This document shows positions 1 through 8,508 of a DNA stretch of 64,000 nt, in pieces. The notes under the pieces were generated by a model. That model was not told the DNA's origin and did not search any database. It saw only the letters and a program-made list of their open reading frames with translations. The translations under genes and the position numbers were made by a program. Location of the stretch: contig NZ_JACRSS010000001.1 of NCBI RefSeq assembly GCF_014384805.1, positions 744,001 through 808,000 on the forward strand, written 5' to 3'. The number at the start of each line of letters is the position of its first letter. The first letter of the stretch is position 1. The DNA comes from Guopingia tenuis. Lineage in GTDB: Bacteria > Bacillota > Clostridia > Christensenellales > Christensenellaceae.

Positions 1-106
1 GCCAGGATACGTTTTTGCCCTCATTCATGCCGGAATAGGCCAGAAGCTGCCCCAGCAGCAATACGCCTTGTCCGCCGAAACCGGCGCTAATCATTTGATG
101 CAGCAT
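1..106 (-). CDS. 2-oxoacid:ferredoxin oxidoreductase, gamma subunit (N-terminal part)
   Basis: The first 35 codons are present and the gene runs off the left edge. The translation starts MLHQMISAGFGGQGV, the glycine-rich beginning (GxGGQGV) typical of the gamma subunit of pyruvate/2-oxoacid:acceptor oxidoreductases, which helps assemble the catalytic heterodimer. The ATG at 106-104 lies two bases after the stop of the beta-subunit gene, so translation is probably coupled. It is the last visible gene of a delta-alpha-beta-gamma operon. Substrate specificity cannot be judged from this fragment. Confidence 0.85.
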   Translation of the reverse strand, partial: MLHQMISAGFGGQGVLLLGQLLAYSGMNEGKNVSW

Positions 107-108
107 AA

Positions 109-846
109 TTATTCACCCTCCTTTTTCACGCCCAGAGGATAATAGGGAATCATATTTTCCTTCAGCCATTCGATAGCGCCCGTGGGCGTCATGCCCCAGT
201 TGGTGGGACAGGTGGAGAGAATTTCCACCATGGAGAAACCCTTTCCCTCCATCTGATAGGTAAATGCCTTTTTGATGGCCTTTTTCGCCTGGATGATATG
301 CGGAACGTCATGGAGCGAAACCCGCTCAATGTAATAGGCGCCGTCAATGGTCGCCAGCATCTCCGACATCCGCAGGGGGGAGCCGCAGTGCTCCTTCTGC
401 CGGCCATAGGGCGAGGTCGTCGTCACCTGTCCCACCAGCGTCGTGGGGGCCATCTGGCCGCCGGTCATGCCATAAATTGCGTTGTTGATGAAGATCGTGG
501 AGATCTTCTCGCCGCGGCCCGCCGCATGGACGATCTCAGCCGCACCGATGGACGCCAGGTCGCCGTCGCCCTGATAGGTAAAGACCAGCTTATCCTTATG
601 GACGCGCTTAGCCCCCGTCGCCACAGCCGGCGCACGGCCATGGGCCGCTTCCATCATGTCGCAGTTAAAATAGTTATAGGCAAACACGGCGCAGCCCACC
701 GGCGCCACGCCGATGGCCTTGTCCTGCAGGCCCATCTCTTCAATACATTCCGCCACCAGCCGATGGGCGATGCCATGGGTGCAGCCCGGGCAATAGTGGA
801 ACGGAACGTCCGTCAGCATTTTTGTCTTTTCAAATACCACTGCCAT
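109..846 (-). CDS. 2-oxoacid:ferredoxin oxidoreductase, beta (TPP-binding) subunit
   Basis: 245 aa. This subunit binds thiamine diphosphate and a [4Fe-4S] cluster and decarboxylates the 2-oxoacid, passing electrons to ferredoxin. An N-terminal CPGCTHG motif (residues 19-25) supplies cluster cysteines. The TPP-binding signature GDGD (about residues 93-96), followed by INNAIYGMTGGQ, is intact. It sits 3 bp after the alpha gene and 2 bp before the gamma gene. The family covers 2-oxoisovalerate (Vor), 2-oxoglutarate (Kor) and indolepyruvate-like enzymes. The alpha subunit most resembles proteins annotated VorB, so branched-chain 2-oxoacids are the best guess, but 2-oxoglutarate is possible. Confidence 0.9.
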   Translation of the reverse strand: MAVVFEKTKMLTDVPFHYCPGCTHGIAHRLVAECIEEMGLQDKAIGVAPVGCAVFAYNYFNCDMMEAAHGRAPAVATGAKRVHKDKLVFTYQGDGDLASIGAAEIVHAAGRGEKISTIFINNAIYGMTGGQMAPTTLVGQVTTTSPYGRQKEHCGSPLRMSEMLATIDGAYYIERVSLHDVPHIIQAKKAIKKAFTYQMEGKGFSMVEILSTCPTNWGMTPTGAIEWLKENMIPYYPLGVKKEGE

Positions 847-849
847 CGC

Positions 850-1908
850 TTATTTCCCCTCCTTCAGCTGGATGAGCTTTTCGAGAATCGCATTGGGCGT
901 GGGCAGGAAACCGCCCATCACGCCATAGAATTCCACCGGCTTTTTGCCGTTTACTGCCAGACGGACATCTTCCACCATCTGGCCTGCGCTCATCTCCACG
1001 GTCAGGAAACCCTTCACCTGATCCGCCGCCTTACAAAAGGCCTCGCTCGGGAACGGCCAAACCGTTTTGGGACGGATGATGCCGGCCTTGATGCCCATTT
1101 CCCGGGCTTTATTCACCGCACTTTTGGCGACCCGCGCCGTCGTGCCATAGGCCGCGATGCAGTATTCCGCATCTTCCATCTTATATTCTTCCACTCTCGT
1201 CTCGTTTTGCTTGATGAGTTCATAGCGCTTTTGCAGCCGGTCGGACACCACCTGCATCACCTCCGGTTCGATATAGAGGGAGTTGATGATGGCGCGCTCC
1301 CGCGTTCCATCCCAGCCGGTTGCCGCCCATGTCTTTTCCGGGATCTCCCGCTTGGGGGGCTGATGGAACTCCACCGGCTCCATCATCTGGCCGATCATGC
1401 CGTCGCCCAGAATCATCACCGGGTTCCGGTACATATCTGCAATGTCAAAAGCCTCCATGACCATATCCGCCGCCTCCTGAATGGAGGAAGGCGCCAGGAC
1501 TACCAGATGGTAATCCCCGTGGCCGCCGCCCTTGGTGGCCTGGAAATAGTCGCCCTGGGAGGGCTGGATGCCGCCGAGCCCGGGGCCCGTGCGGACGATA
1601 TTTACAACAACGCAGGGAAGCTCCGCGCACGCGATATAGCTGATTCCCTCCTGCTTCAGGCTGATGCCCGGGCTGGAAGAGGACGTCATCACGCGGGCGC
1701 CGGCGCCCGCCGCGCCATAGACCATATTGATGGCCGCCACTTCACTCTCTGCCTGTAAAAAACAACCGTCTACCTGCGGCATGCGTCTGCTCATGTATTC
1801 AGGCACCTCATTTTGCGGTGTGATGGGATACCCAAAGAAATATCTGCAGCCGGCCTGGATGGCCGCCTCTGCAATCGCTTCGCTGCCTTTCATTAATTTT
1901 TTCGCCAT
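850..1908 (-). CDS. vorB: 2-oxoacid:ferredoxin oxidoreductase, alpha subunit (VorB-like)
   Basis: 352 aa from the ATG of MAKKLMKGSEAI; a codon seven residues upstream (1929) would add a short non-conserved stretch. The N-terminal domain carries the GYPITPQNEVPEYM signature of the pyrimidine-binding domain of 2-oxoacid:ferredoxin oxidoreductases, with SSSSPGISL and a C-terminal transketolase-like domain. It forms the catalytic dimer with the beta subunit encoded 3 bp downstream. The name VorB (3-methyl-2-oxobutanoate) follows common clostridial annotation; the substrate itself is not readable from sequence. The enzyme makes acyl-CoA and reduced ferredoxin in branched-chain amino acid fermentation, or runs in reverse for synthesis. 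Confidence 0.88.
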   Translation of the reverse strand: MAKKLMKGSEAIAEAAIQAGCRYFFGYPITPQNEVPEYMSRRMPQVDGCFLQAESEVAAINMVYGAAGAGARVMTSSSSPGISLKQEGISYIACAELPCVVVNIVRTGPGLGGIQPSQGDYFQATKGGGHGDYHLVVLAPSSIQEAADMVMEAFDIADMYRNPVMILGDGMIGQMMEPVEFHQPPKREIPEKTWAATGWDGTRERAIINSLYIEPEVMQVVSDRLQKRYELIKQNETRVEEYKMEDAEYCIAAYGTTARVAKSAVNKAREMGIKAGIIRPKTVWPFPSEAFCKAADQVKGFLTVEMSAGQMVEDVRLAVNGKKPVEFYGVMGGFLPTPNAILEKLIQLKEGK

Positions 1909-1956
1909 ATGCTTGATTCCCTTCTGCACGCCGGAACGCTCTCCGCCCGGCCGCCA

Positions 1957-2163
1957 TTATTTTTCAACTGTGAACACCAGATCCGGGCACATCCGTGCGC
2001 AGGACGCGCAGCCAATGCACGCCGCTTCATCAAGAATTGTGATGGGGTGATACCCTTTTACGTTAATCTTTTCCTTGTGCAGTTCCAGAATCTTCTTGGG
2101 ACATGCACCGACGCAAAGACCGCAGCCCTTGCAGGCGTCTTCGTTGATGGTCAGCTTTGCCAT
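1957..2163 (-). CDS. Ferredoxin-type delta subunit, 2x[4Fe-4S]
   Basis: 68 aa from ATG 2163, preceded by a strong GAGGGGG ribosome binding site; a longer open frame to 2370 is not needed. Two classical cluster motifs are present: CKGCGLCVGACP near residues 10-21 and CIGCASCARMCP near residues 48-59. It starts the four-gene oxidoreductase operon and should relay electrons between the catalytic subunits and soluble ferredoxin. The family is clear; its role as a dedicated subunit follows from its position 48 bp ahead of vorB. Confidence 0.92.
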   Translation of the reverse strand: MAKLTINEDACKGCGLCVGACPKKILELHKEKINVKGYHPITILDEAACIGCASCARMCPDLVFTVEK

Positions 2164-2360
2164 ACCGTTTCCCCCTCTAGATAAATTTGATATATTCCTC
2201 CCCTTGGAAAAGGGATATATTTCTTTTTCGCACTGTCTTCCCCAAAAACCGCCCCGCCCCATGCAGGCCGGCGACTTTTTGCCCAGGTATATAAGAAATC
2301 CGGCAAAACGCGGCGTACAAAAATTTGACGCCCTGTTTTCCCCGACTTCCTTTATCCTAT

Positions 2361-2390
2361 AGAATAGCACAGTTCCCCACGTTGCGTCAA
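2361..2390 (-). promoter_or_regulatory. Sigma-A-type promoter of the 2-oxoacid oxidoreductase operon
   Basis: Reading leftward: -35 TTGACG (2390-2385), 18-bp spacer, -10 TATTCT (2366-2361). Transcription from about 2354 would give a ~190-nt leader before the ferredoxin ATG at 2163. The leader holds short inverted repeats but nothing I recognise as a riboswitch. The rest of 2164-2466 contains no convincing gene. Confidence 0.5.
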
Positions 2391-2466
2391 ATTTTTTATG
2401 GTATAAATATTTACCTTTTCTTTATGTTTATTCACAGTTTTTTCATGCAGTGCCACTGTTTCCCTG

Positions 2467-3156
2467 TTATTCCGTTTCATCCAGCCAATCCGGCCGCAGG
2501 AATATCCGCACCGGAAAAATCTCTTTTCCCGGCAGCAGCCCAGCCGCCTGAACCGCGAGATCCTCACGCACCGCCACTCCCTTTTGGGGAATCCCGGTTT
2601 TGGCCGACACCTCTTCCAATATTCTCTGCCCCTCTATCACCGTTTCCACCGCCGTCTGGGCCGCCAGATTCGTGTTGTTGACAAGCCCCGTAACCCGGAC
2701 CTTGCTGGCCTCTTCAATCTCCCGGAGCATCCCGATGATTTCGTCGCTGTTTCCCTGCATCGGCCGCATGGCATTGATAATATAGAGAAACTCGGTCTCG
2801 CTCTCGTGAGCGGCAAATTTTTCATGCAGCTGCCCCAGGGCGGACGCCCCCACCGGATCGCCTCCGGCATCGAAAATCGCCCGGTCCAGAGGCAGGTCAA
2901 AGGGAGAATAAATCTCCGCCGGGAGAGACGGCACATCCACCGTCGTGTTGGCGAAACAGGGCTTAACCACCCGGATACCCTCGGCCTCCAGCTCCTCCTC
3001 TTTTACCGACGAACGGAAATAGGGGTTGACGATATCCATATCGAGCAGCATCGTCCGCTTGCCCTCCCGGGCCGCCGCCAGCGCCAGATTCAGGGATATT
3101 TCCGTCTTTCCGCTGCCATAGTTTCCCGCAATAATGATAAATTTTTTAAGTTTCAT
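2467..3156 (-). CDS. P-loop ATPase of the ParA/MinD type
   Basis: 229 aa. The N-terminus carries a Walker A loop, GNYGSGKTE (residues 11-19), followed by LLDMDIVNPYFRS, the Walker A'-like aspartate segment of deviant P-loop ATPases, and a FDAGGDPVGA switch-like motif near residue 95. No partner-binding or DNA-binding domain is visible. The start overlaps the upstream Cys-rich ferredoxin gene by 11 bp, so the two are translationally coupled. Related MinD-type ATPases linked to ferredoxin domains often load metal clusters or metals. That role is an inference from context. The exact substrate is unknown. Confidence 0.75.
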   Translation of the reverse strand: MKLKKFIIIAGNYGSGKTEISLNLALAAAREGKRTMLLDMDIVNPYFRSSVKEEELEAEGIRVVKPCFANTTVDVPSLPAEIYSPFDLPLDRAIFDAGGDPVGASALGQLHEKFAAHESETEFLYIINAMRPMQGNSDEIIGMLREIEEASKVRVTGLVNNTNLAAQTAVETVIEGQRILEEVSAKTGIPQKGVAVREDLAVQAAGLLPGKEIFPVRIFLRPDWLDETE

Positions 3157-3421
3157 GCTGTCCTCCGCAATGTTCCCGCTGCGTGCATCCGCCGCAGTTT
3201 CCGCTGCAGCCCCGGCATCCGCCGCAGGCCGCCTCTTCCAGATTGAGGGCCTCTTTGGGACAGGCCAGCGTGCAGGCGCTGCAGGCCGTGTGGCAGGCTG
3301 TCCCTTTCCAATATAGCGTCCCCTTCTCTATTTTCAATGCTCCAAAGGGACAAACCCTGGCGCAGCGGCCGCACCTTTCGCAGACTGCCGCATCCCAAAA
3401 GAGCACCCGTCTTGTTTTCAT
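3146..3421 (-). CDS. Cysteine-rich 4Fe-4S ferredoxin-like protein
   Basis: 91 aa with 14 cysteines. CERCGRCARVCP (residues 14-25) is a standard [4Fe-4S] motif, and a second cysteine set, CHTACSACTLACP, follows near residues 43-55. The C-terminal tail is unusual: six more cysteines and several glycines (ACGGCRGCSGNCGGC) ending in a His-containing segment. This exceeds the eight cysteines needed for two cubane clusters and suggests a further metal or cluster site. It overlaps the FAD protein gene by 4 bp upstream and the ATPase gene by 11 bp downstream, so the three form one coupled operon. Function unknown; electron transfer to or from the flavoprotein is a reasonable inference. Confidence 0.75.
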   Translation of the reverse strand: MKTRRVLFWDAAVCERCGRCARVCPFGALKIEKGTLYWKGTACHTACSACTLACPKEALNLEEAACGGCRGCSGNCGGCTQREHCGGQHET

Positions 3422-5013
3422 GGTTTCCTCCCAAACCGCCGGATCACCGCTTCCGCCGCCCGGATGCCATCCACTGCCGCCGACACAATTCCCCCGGCAT
3501 AGCCGGCGCCTTCCCCGGCCGGATACAGGCCCTGCGTCCCTGGGGCGCTCCCATCGGCCTCCCGGAGAATGCGCACAGGCGACGACGTCCGCGTCTCCAC
3601 GCCCACCAACAGCCCTTTTTCTGCAAAACCGGGAATTTTCCGGTCAAAATCCCCGAATCCCTCCCGGATTGCCTGAGCAAGCGTGTCGGGCAGGCAGGCG
3701 TTTAAATCGCCGGGCACAACATAGGGGCGGTAGCTGCTTTCGCTTCCCTTCAGGCCCCGGCTGACCCGTCCGGCGGCAAAATCCGAAAACCGCTGCACCG
3801 GGGCGCCATATCCGCCTGCCATTTGATAGGCCGCTTCCTCCAGCCGCCGCTGCAGGGCAATGCCCCCCAGAGGGCCGCTTTCCATATCCCCGGTCCCCAC
3901 GGCCGCCACAATGGCGCTGTTGGAATTCTTCGCATCCCGGGCATGATAGCTCATGCCGTTGACCGCCGTCCGTCCCGGCTCGGTGGCCGAACAGACCACC
4001 TCGCCCCCGGGACACATGCAAAAGCTATATACTCCGCGCCCGCCGGATGCGGCGGCAAGCTGATAGCTGGCGGCTCCCAGCCGGGGATGCCCGGCCCACC
4101 GGCCAAACTGCCTCTCGTCAATAAACTCCCGGGGGTGCTCCACCCGCACGCCCATGGCAAAGGGCTTCTGCTCCATGGCAATTCCCCGATCCAGCAGCAT
4201 GGAATAGGTATCCCGGGCGCTGTGCCCGATCGCCAGAATGACACAGTTGGTCTCCACGCGGCAGCGCGTCCCCCTCTGCTCATATATTACCGATGCGATC
4301 TCGCCGTTTTCCAATGCAATTTCCCGGCATTTCGCGTCAAATTGGATCTCTCCGCCCAGGCGGATTATCTCTTCCCGAATGCTGCAAACGATTTTCCGGA
4401 CATTTTCCGTCCCCAGATGCGGCCGCGCCGCATAGGGAATGAAAGGATCGGCTCCGTGGGCGACAAGGGTTTCCATCACATCCGACACCCGGGGGTCCTT
4501 ACTGCGGGCGGTGAGCTTGCCGTCGGAAAACGCGCCGGCGCCTCCCTCTCCAAAACAGACGTTCCCCTCGGGATTCAGAATCCCTTCCTCCTGCAGGCGG
4601 GCAAAATCCCGCTCCCGCGCCGCCATGGAGGGGCCGCGCTCCAATACCAGCGGCCGGTATCCCTGCTTTGCCAGCGTGAGAGCCGCAAAAATGCCGCAGG
4701 GCCCGAACCCTATGACGACGACACGCCCCCGCACCGGGCGGCTGCCTGGTTTCAGCGGTTCCCGCACAGACCGGGGCGCAGGCTCCCAGCCCCGGCGCAG
4801 CAAAGCCGCCCCCAGGATATCTCCCACGCTCGCCTCCACCGCATAACGAAACCGCGGTTCCCGCCCCCGGCGGGCATCCAGGGATTCCCGCAGAATTTTC
4901 ATGCCTCTCAGCTCCCCGGCGGAAATTCCCAGTTTTTTCGCCGCTTTTTCTCGGAGGCGCTCCATCGGCTCATCCAGCGCCAAAGAGAGTTCACGCAAGA
5001 TAAATGTCAACAT
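3418..5013 (-). CDS. FAD-dependent oxidoreductase (COG2509-type)
   Basis: 531 aa from the ATG of MLTFILRELSL. A short alpha/beta N-terminal region (about residues 1-90) precedes a Rossmann dinucleotide fold, VIGFGPCGIFAALTLA (about 99-114), in the family form GxGPxG. FGEGGAGAFSDGKLT follows, and ILAIGHSARDTY sits in the second half. This matches a widespread clostridial flavoprotein family annotated only as NAD(P)/FAD-dependent oxidoreductase; the substrate is not known. It heads a coupled operon with a Cys-rich ferredoxin and a P-loop ATPase. Confidence 0.85.
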   Translation of the reverse strand: MLTFILRELSLALDEPMERLREKAAKKLGISAGELRGMKILRESLDARRGREPRFRYAVEASVGDILGAALLRRGWEPAPRSVREPLKPGSRPVRGRVVVIGFGPCGIFAALTLAKQGYRPLVLERGPSMAARERDFARLQEEGILNPEGNVCFGEGGAGAFSDGKLTARSKDPRVSDVMETLVAHGADPFIPYAARPHLGTENVRKIVCSIREEIIRLGGEIQFDAKCREIALENGEIASVIYEQRGTRCRVETNCVILAIGHSARDTYSMLLDRGIAMEQKPFAMGVRVEHPREFIDERQFGRWAGHPRLGAASYQLAAASGGRGVYSFCMCPGGEVVCSATEPGRTAVNGMSYHARDAKNSNSAIVAAVGTGDMESGPLGGIALQRRLEEAAYQMAGGYGAPVQRFSDFAAGRVSRGLKGSESSYRPYVVPGDLNACLPDTLAQAIREGFGDFDRKIPGFAEKGLLVGVETRTSSPVRILREADGSAPGTQGLYPAGEGAGYAGGIVSAAVDGIRAAEAVIRRFGRKP

Positions 5014-5100
5014 ATAATTCCCCTGTAAAACCAAAAGAGGGCGTATGGAAAGAATTGCCGCATGACGGCCTTTTCTCCCCGCGCCCCCTGTTTTTTACTG

Positions 5101-6357
5101 TTATTTTTCCCGGACAGTCACGGTTACCGTCGGGACGGAAAGCACCACATCGCTTGTGTTGATATTAGTGATGGGATCCAGCTTCACCGGCAGGACATAC
5201 GTCCCCGGCTCCGCATCCGCCAGCTCGACATAAGCCCGGATATTCCGTTTCGTAATACCGCTCACAATGGATTCTCCCCCAGAGATCGTCACATCTGTCC
5301 GGCTGTCCGAAAGGGTTGCAGTATAGCCGCTTGCCAGGTTATCCAGATTGATGGAAACGTTGGAAAAGCTCTTGGAGGCCTGTTTTTCCTCGATCTGGGG
5401 GTATACCGAGACGGTTGTGCCCGAAAGAATCTGCACATCCTTGATCTCCTGCAGCTCTCCCTCCAGGAAGGAACTGCGGTCCAGTCCCTGCGCGTCCAGC
5501 GGCTTGATGGAAACCGAGGAAACCTGACTTAAGGCTTCTTCGCTCCCTACGATATCCACAGTGCTGGGCGTAATGGCCACATCCGTGACTACATAGCCCT
5601 CCTTCACGTTGGTGATGGAGGCAATGGCACCGGCCGTATCCACGGGCACGGTCTTTTTATGGAGCACTTCCACTTCCGCAATCACCGAAGGCACCGACGC
5701 ATTCAGCTCGTTGATGCTCACCTGCGCCCCGGCCTCATCAAAGAGCGTCAGTATATAGCTTGACTTCACGCTTTCTTCCAAATCACTGATGGGAATATAG
5801 CAGACGGCCTCCGCCACGCTTTCCACCTTTTCCCGCGGGCCGGTAATCATCACGCTGTCCGCCGAGAGCACAGGCTCGGCCACATAATAGCCCTCCTTAG
5901 CTTCTCCCTGCAGCACACACCGCACCGGCACCTCCCGTTGCACCAGGTCATCCACATAGACGCTGACCTCCTCCTGGGAAACCGAGCGCACCGTGGCATC
6001 CGCAATCCCAACGGTTACGTTTACCTTTAGCTTTGCTTCCCCCCGGGCGCTGATTTCGGAAAAATCCACCGTCGCCCGAACGGTCTGGTTGGTGATGTTT
6101 TTATGGGAGTTCTGCCCCGCCATAATGCTCACATCCACCGATTCGATCAAATCGTCCTTGCTGATAGTGAGATCCTTCGCCACCAGTTCTTCCGTGCCGA
6201 TATAGGTCACCTTCACATCTTTTACGGTGATCTCCCGCACAGGGTTTTCCGCCGCCATCACATAGCTCCAGATAATGAAGGCAAAGATGACGGACATGAT
6301 CTTCAAAAGCAAATTGTTTCGGAAGGAATTTCCAATAGCAGAAAAGAATCGTCTCAT
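5101..6357 (-). CDS. cdaR: CdaR, YbbR-domain regulator of the diadenylate cyclase
   Basis: 418 aa. One N-terminal membrane segment (about residues 12-34) is followed by a long extracytoplasmic region made of repeated YbbR domains of about 80-90 residues, rich in V/T/S with recurring acidic turns. The start overlaps the end of cdaA by 4 bp, the conserved cdaA-cdaR arrangement in Firmicutes, where CdaR binds CdaA at the membrane and modulates c-di-AMP synthesis. glmM, often third in this operon, is not next here; an unrelated FAD protein gene follows after 87 bp. Confidence 0.92.
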   Translation of the reverse strand: MRRFFSAIGNSFRNNLLLKIMSVIFAFIIWSYVMAAENPVREITVKDVKVTYIGTEELVAKDLTISKDDLIESVDVSIMAGQNSHKNITNQTVRATVDFSEISARGEAKLKVNVTVGIADATVRSVSQEEVSVYVDDLVQREVPVRCVLQGEAKEGYYVAEPVLSADSVMITGPREKVESVAEAVCYIPISDLEESVKSSYILTLFDEAGAQVSINELNASVPSVIAEVEVLHKKTVPVDTAGAIASITNVKEGYVVTDVAITPSTVDIVGSEEALSQVSSVSIKPLDAQGLDRSSFLEGELQEIKDVQILSGTTVSVYPQIEEKQASKSFSNVSINLDNLASGYTATLSDSRTDVTISGGESIVSGITKRNIRAYVELADAEPGTYVLPVKLDPITNINTSDVVLSVPTVTVTVREK

Positions 6358-7199
6358 TTGCGCGTCACCTTCCTCTTGATGCGCGTCCCGATGGACACGG
6401 ACTTCTCCTTGCTCCCCAGGAAGATATCCGTCAAAATCTCCCGAAGGGCCTTCCGGTCGATATAGCGGGTGATCGTGCCCTCATGGGCTTTGGAGATCAC
6501 CCCGGTTTCCTCGGAAACGATGAGGACGATGCTGTCGGATATCTCGGAAATACCCAGGGCGGCACGGTGCCGGGTTCCCAGCTCGGAAGAAATCTGTTTA
6601 TTGTCGCTCAGCGGCAAAAAGCATCCCGCCGCAACTACCTTATCGTTTTTCAGAATCATGGCGCCGTCGTGCATGGGGGAGTTGGGAAAAAAGACGTTTT
6701 CAATCAGTTCGCTGGAAATTTTCGCGTCCAGCGTGGTCCCGCTTTCAATCACATCCCGAAGCCCGGTCTTTCTCTCAAATACCATCAGCGCGCCGATTTT
6801 GCGGATGGACATATTCAAAACCGCCCGCTCAATTTCCTCAATGAGCTTGACTTCGTCGCCGTTTTCGCTGCCGCCCAGCTGGGCGATATCAAATATTTTG
6901 CCCCGGCCGATCTTTTCCAGGCCCCGGCGCAGCTCAGGCTGAAAGAGAATCACCAGGAAAACGGCCCCGGCGTTGATGACATAATTCAAAAGCCAGGTGA
7001 CGGCAGACAGGCCGATCAGCTCACAGAACTGGGCCAGAACGATGATAATGCCAAGCCCCTTCAAAACCTGCATGGCGCGGGTATGGCTGGTGATTTTTAA
7101 AAGGCCATAGATCAGCGTCGCCACCAGCAGGACATCCAGGATATCCAGCCAGGTAAATTGGAGTATGCTGTTTTTAATGACTTCAAAAAATTCCTGCAA
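6354..7199 (-). CDS. cdaA: CdaA, membrane-bound diadenylate cyclase
   Basis: 281 aa. Three N-terminal transmembrane helices (within residues 12-90) precede a DAC (DisA_N) domain. The catalytic motifs are intact: DGA at 178-180 in MHDGAMIL and RHR at 210-212 in GTRHRAALG. It condenses two ATP into cyclic di-AMP, the essential second messenger for potassium and osmotic balance and wall homeostasis. It is co-translated with cdaR and has its own promoter just upstream. Confidence 0.97.
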   Translation of the reverse strand: MQEFFEVIKNSILQFTWLDILDVLLVATLIYGLLKITSHTRAMQVLKGLGIIIVLAQFCELIGLSAVTWLLNYVINAGAVFLVILFQPELRRGLEKIGRGKIFDIAQLGGSENGDEVKLIEEIERAVLNMSIRKIGALMVFERKTGLRDVIESGTTLDAKISSELIENVFFPNSPMHDGAMILKNDKVVAAGCFLPLSDNKQISSELGTRHRAALGISEISDSIVLIVSEETGVISKAHEGTITRYIDRKALREILTDIFLGSKEKSVSIGTRIKRKVTRK

Positions 7200-7307
7200 G
7201 TTCGTACTCCTCGCCAGACAGGCGCCGTCATGCCGGTTCCCGCATTTTCAAGACCAAAGCGGGCTTTCTCCGCCCTTCGGGGCGGCAAATCCCCTGCTCT
7301 TAGTTAT

Positions 7308-7335
7308 ATTATACTACACTTTTTTAAAAAACCAA
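7308..7335 (-). promoter_or_regulatory. Promoter of cdaA-cdaR
   Basis: Reading leftward: -35 TTGGTT (7335-7330), 16-bp spacer, perfect -10 TATAAT (7313-7308), about 108 bp ahead of the cdaA ATG. The leader contains a small GC-rich inverted repeat around 7259-7294. Confidence 0.6.
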
Positions 7336-7369
7336 ACAGGGTTTTTTCTCCGCCGCATTTTTTTACATC

Positions 7370-7394
7370 AAAAAAACCGGCAAATTGCCGGTTT
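7370..7394 (-). terminator. Rho-independent terminator after the SpoIIE-like phosphatase
   Basis: On the minus strand, a perfect stem (AAACCGGCAA paired with TTGCCGGTTT, 7394-7374) runs into a T-rich tract (7376-7370). The stem overlaps the stop codon of the phosphatase gene, so the terminator is partly coding. Confidence 0.85.
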
Positions 7395-8475
7395 ACAGGT
7401 GTTCACAGATAAAAATAGCGAGGTCGTCCGAAAGGTTCCTGCCCCGGTCCCGTTTGGCGGCGGCAATGACCTCCCTGCCATCGAAAGGCTCCCGGGAAAA
7501 CTCGGTTTTCAGCCGCTGCAGCGGCTGCTCCGCCTGGTGAACCCCTATCATGCCGTCGGAATACAGAATCAGGCGGTCCCCTGACGTAAAGGATGCCTGA
7601 GAAAGCTCCCCGCCCGGTTTGTCATCCCAGCGGCAGATGGGCGTCCCCGGAAGGAACAGCTCGGTCATCTCGCCTTTTTGATACAGATAGGGAACCGCGC
7701 TGTGCCCCGCATTCATATAGGTAATGGTTTCCTTTTCGCCGTCTAAAATCACAAAAAACGCCGTGATATAGGCGCTCTCATCGGTATTCAGCTCTAAAAA
7801 GGATTGGGTCAGCTTTTCCGCCAGAACCGGCAGCGTGATGCCCGGTTCCCGGCTCAAAAAGGAAACCTCCTGCTGGACAAACACCGTCAGCATCGCCGCA
7901 TGCACGCCATGGCCGCTGACGTCCGCAACATAAAACAGCACGCGCCCGTCCGGCATGCGCAAACAGTCGATAGCATCGCCCCCCACGGCCTCACAGGGAT
8001 AGAAACCGCGGTAAAAACGATATCCCGGAAGGTCGGGCAGCCGGCGCCGCATCATGGATTTTTGCAGCGTCCGGGCCATGGAAAGATCCTGCACCATCTT
8101 CGCATTGGCCGTGACCAGGCGGTTGCGCAGGTTTGCCATATCTGAGATATCCCGGAACACCTCCACTACGGCGCGGGTATTCCCGCCGCCGTCTTTCACG
8201 GGCGCCGCTGTCAGGGAATAGCATCGCCCGCGGATGGTTCTCTCTGCGCGGGCGATCCGGCCGCTTTGGAGCACGCCTTCACGGACGCAGTCCGGGCAGG
8301 GGGAGGATTCCCCCAGGCACTCAAAGCACTGCTTTCCCAGGCAGCTCCCCGCGACCTCCTGCATGGCAGCGTTAATCATGAGGATTCTTCCCTCTTCATC
8401 GACGACGCGGATCAGGTCCGTCATAGCGTCTATAATCGTGGAAAAATATTCTTTGTTTTCAACTGTCGTTTCCAT
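7393..8475 (-). CDS. PAS-domain SpoIIE/RsbU-type PP2C phosphatase
   Basis: 360 aa. An N-terminal PAS domain (about residues 8-115) contains a cysteine cluster, CLGKQCFECLGESSPCPDC, suggesting a redox, metal or cofactor site. A coiled linker (about 115-140) leads to a PP2C-like SpoIIE domain (about 150-360) with GGDAIDC, VADVSGHGVHAAML and LILYSDGM motifs carrying the metal-binding aspartates. Proteins of this plan dephosphorylate anti-sigma-factor antagonists (SpoIIAA/RsbV type). No partner STAS or anti-sigma gene is in the window. A Spo0E-like gene lies 33 bp upstream on the same strand, so co-transcription is likely. The exact target is unknown. Confidence 0.88.
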   Translation of the reverse strand: METTVENKEYFSTIIDAMTDLIRVVDEEGRILMINAAMQEVAGSCLGKQCFECLGESSPCPDCVREGVLQSGRIARAERTIRGRCYSLTAAPVKDGGGNTRAVVEVFRDISDMANLRNRLVTANAKMVQDLSMARTLQKSMMRRRLPDLPGYRFYRGFYPCEAVGGDAIDCLRMPDGRVLFYVADVSGHGVHAAMLTVFVQQEVSFLSREPGITLPVLAEKLTQSFLELNTDESAYITAFFVILDGEKETITYMNAGHSAVPYLYQKGEMTELFLPGTPICRWDDKPGGELSQASFTSGDRLILYSDGMIGVHQAEQPLQRLKTEFSREPFDGREVIAAAKRDRGRNLSDDLAIFICEHL

Positions 8476-8508
8476 GATGCGTCGTCCTCATAATTTGTCG
8501 AATCCTGC

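Noticed and set aside
298..1758. 486-codon open frame antisense to the oxidoreductase genes
   Set aside because: It mirrors two genes with strong TPP and subunit motifs on the other strand, and its own translation is Arg/His-rich without any family signal. The same holds for long antisense frames at 3823-5028, 11612-13387, 25192-26688, 42285-44069 and 60015-61349.
2164..2354. Riboswitch in the leader of the oxidoreductase operon
   Set aside because: Short inverted repeats exist, but no conserved riboswitch core or terminator/antiterminator pair was recognised.
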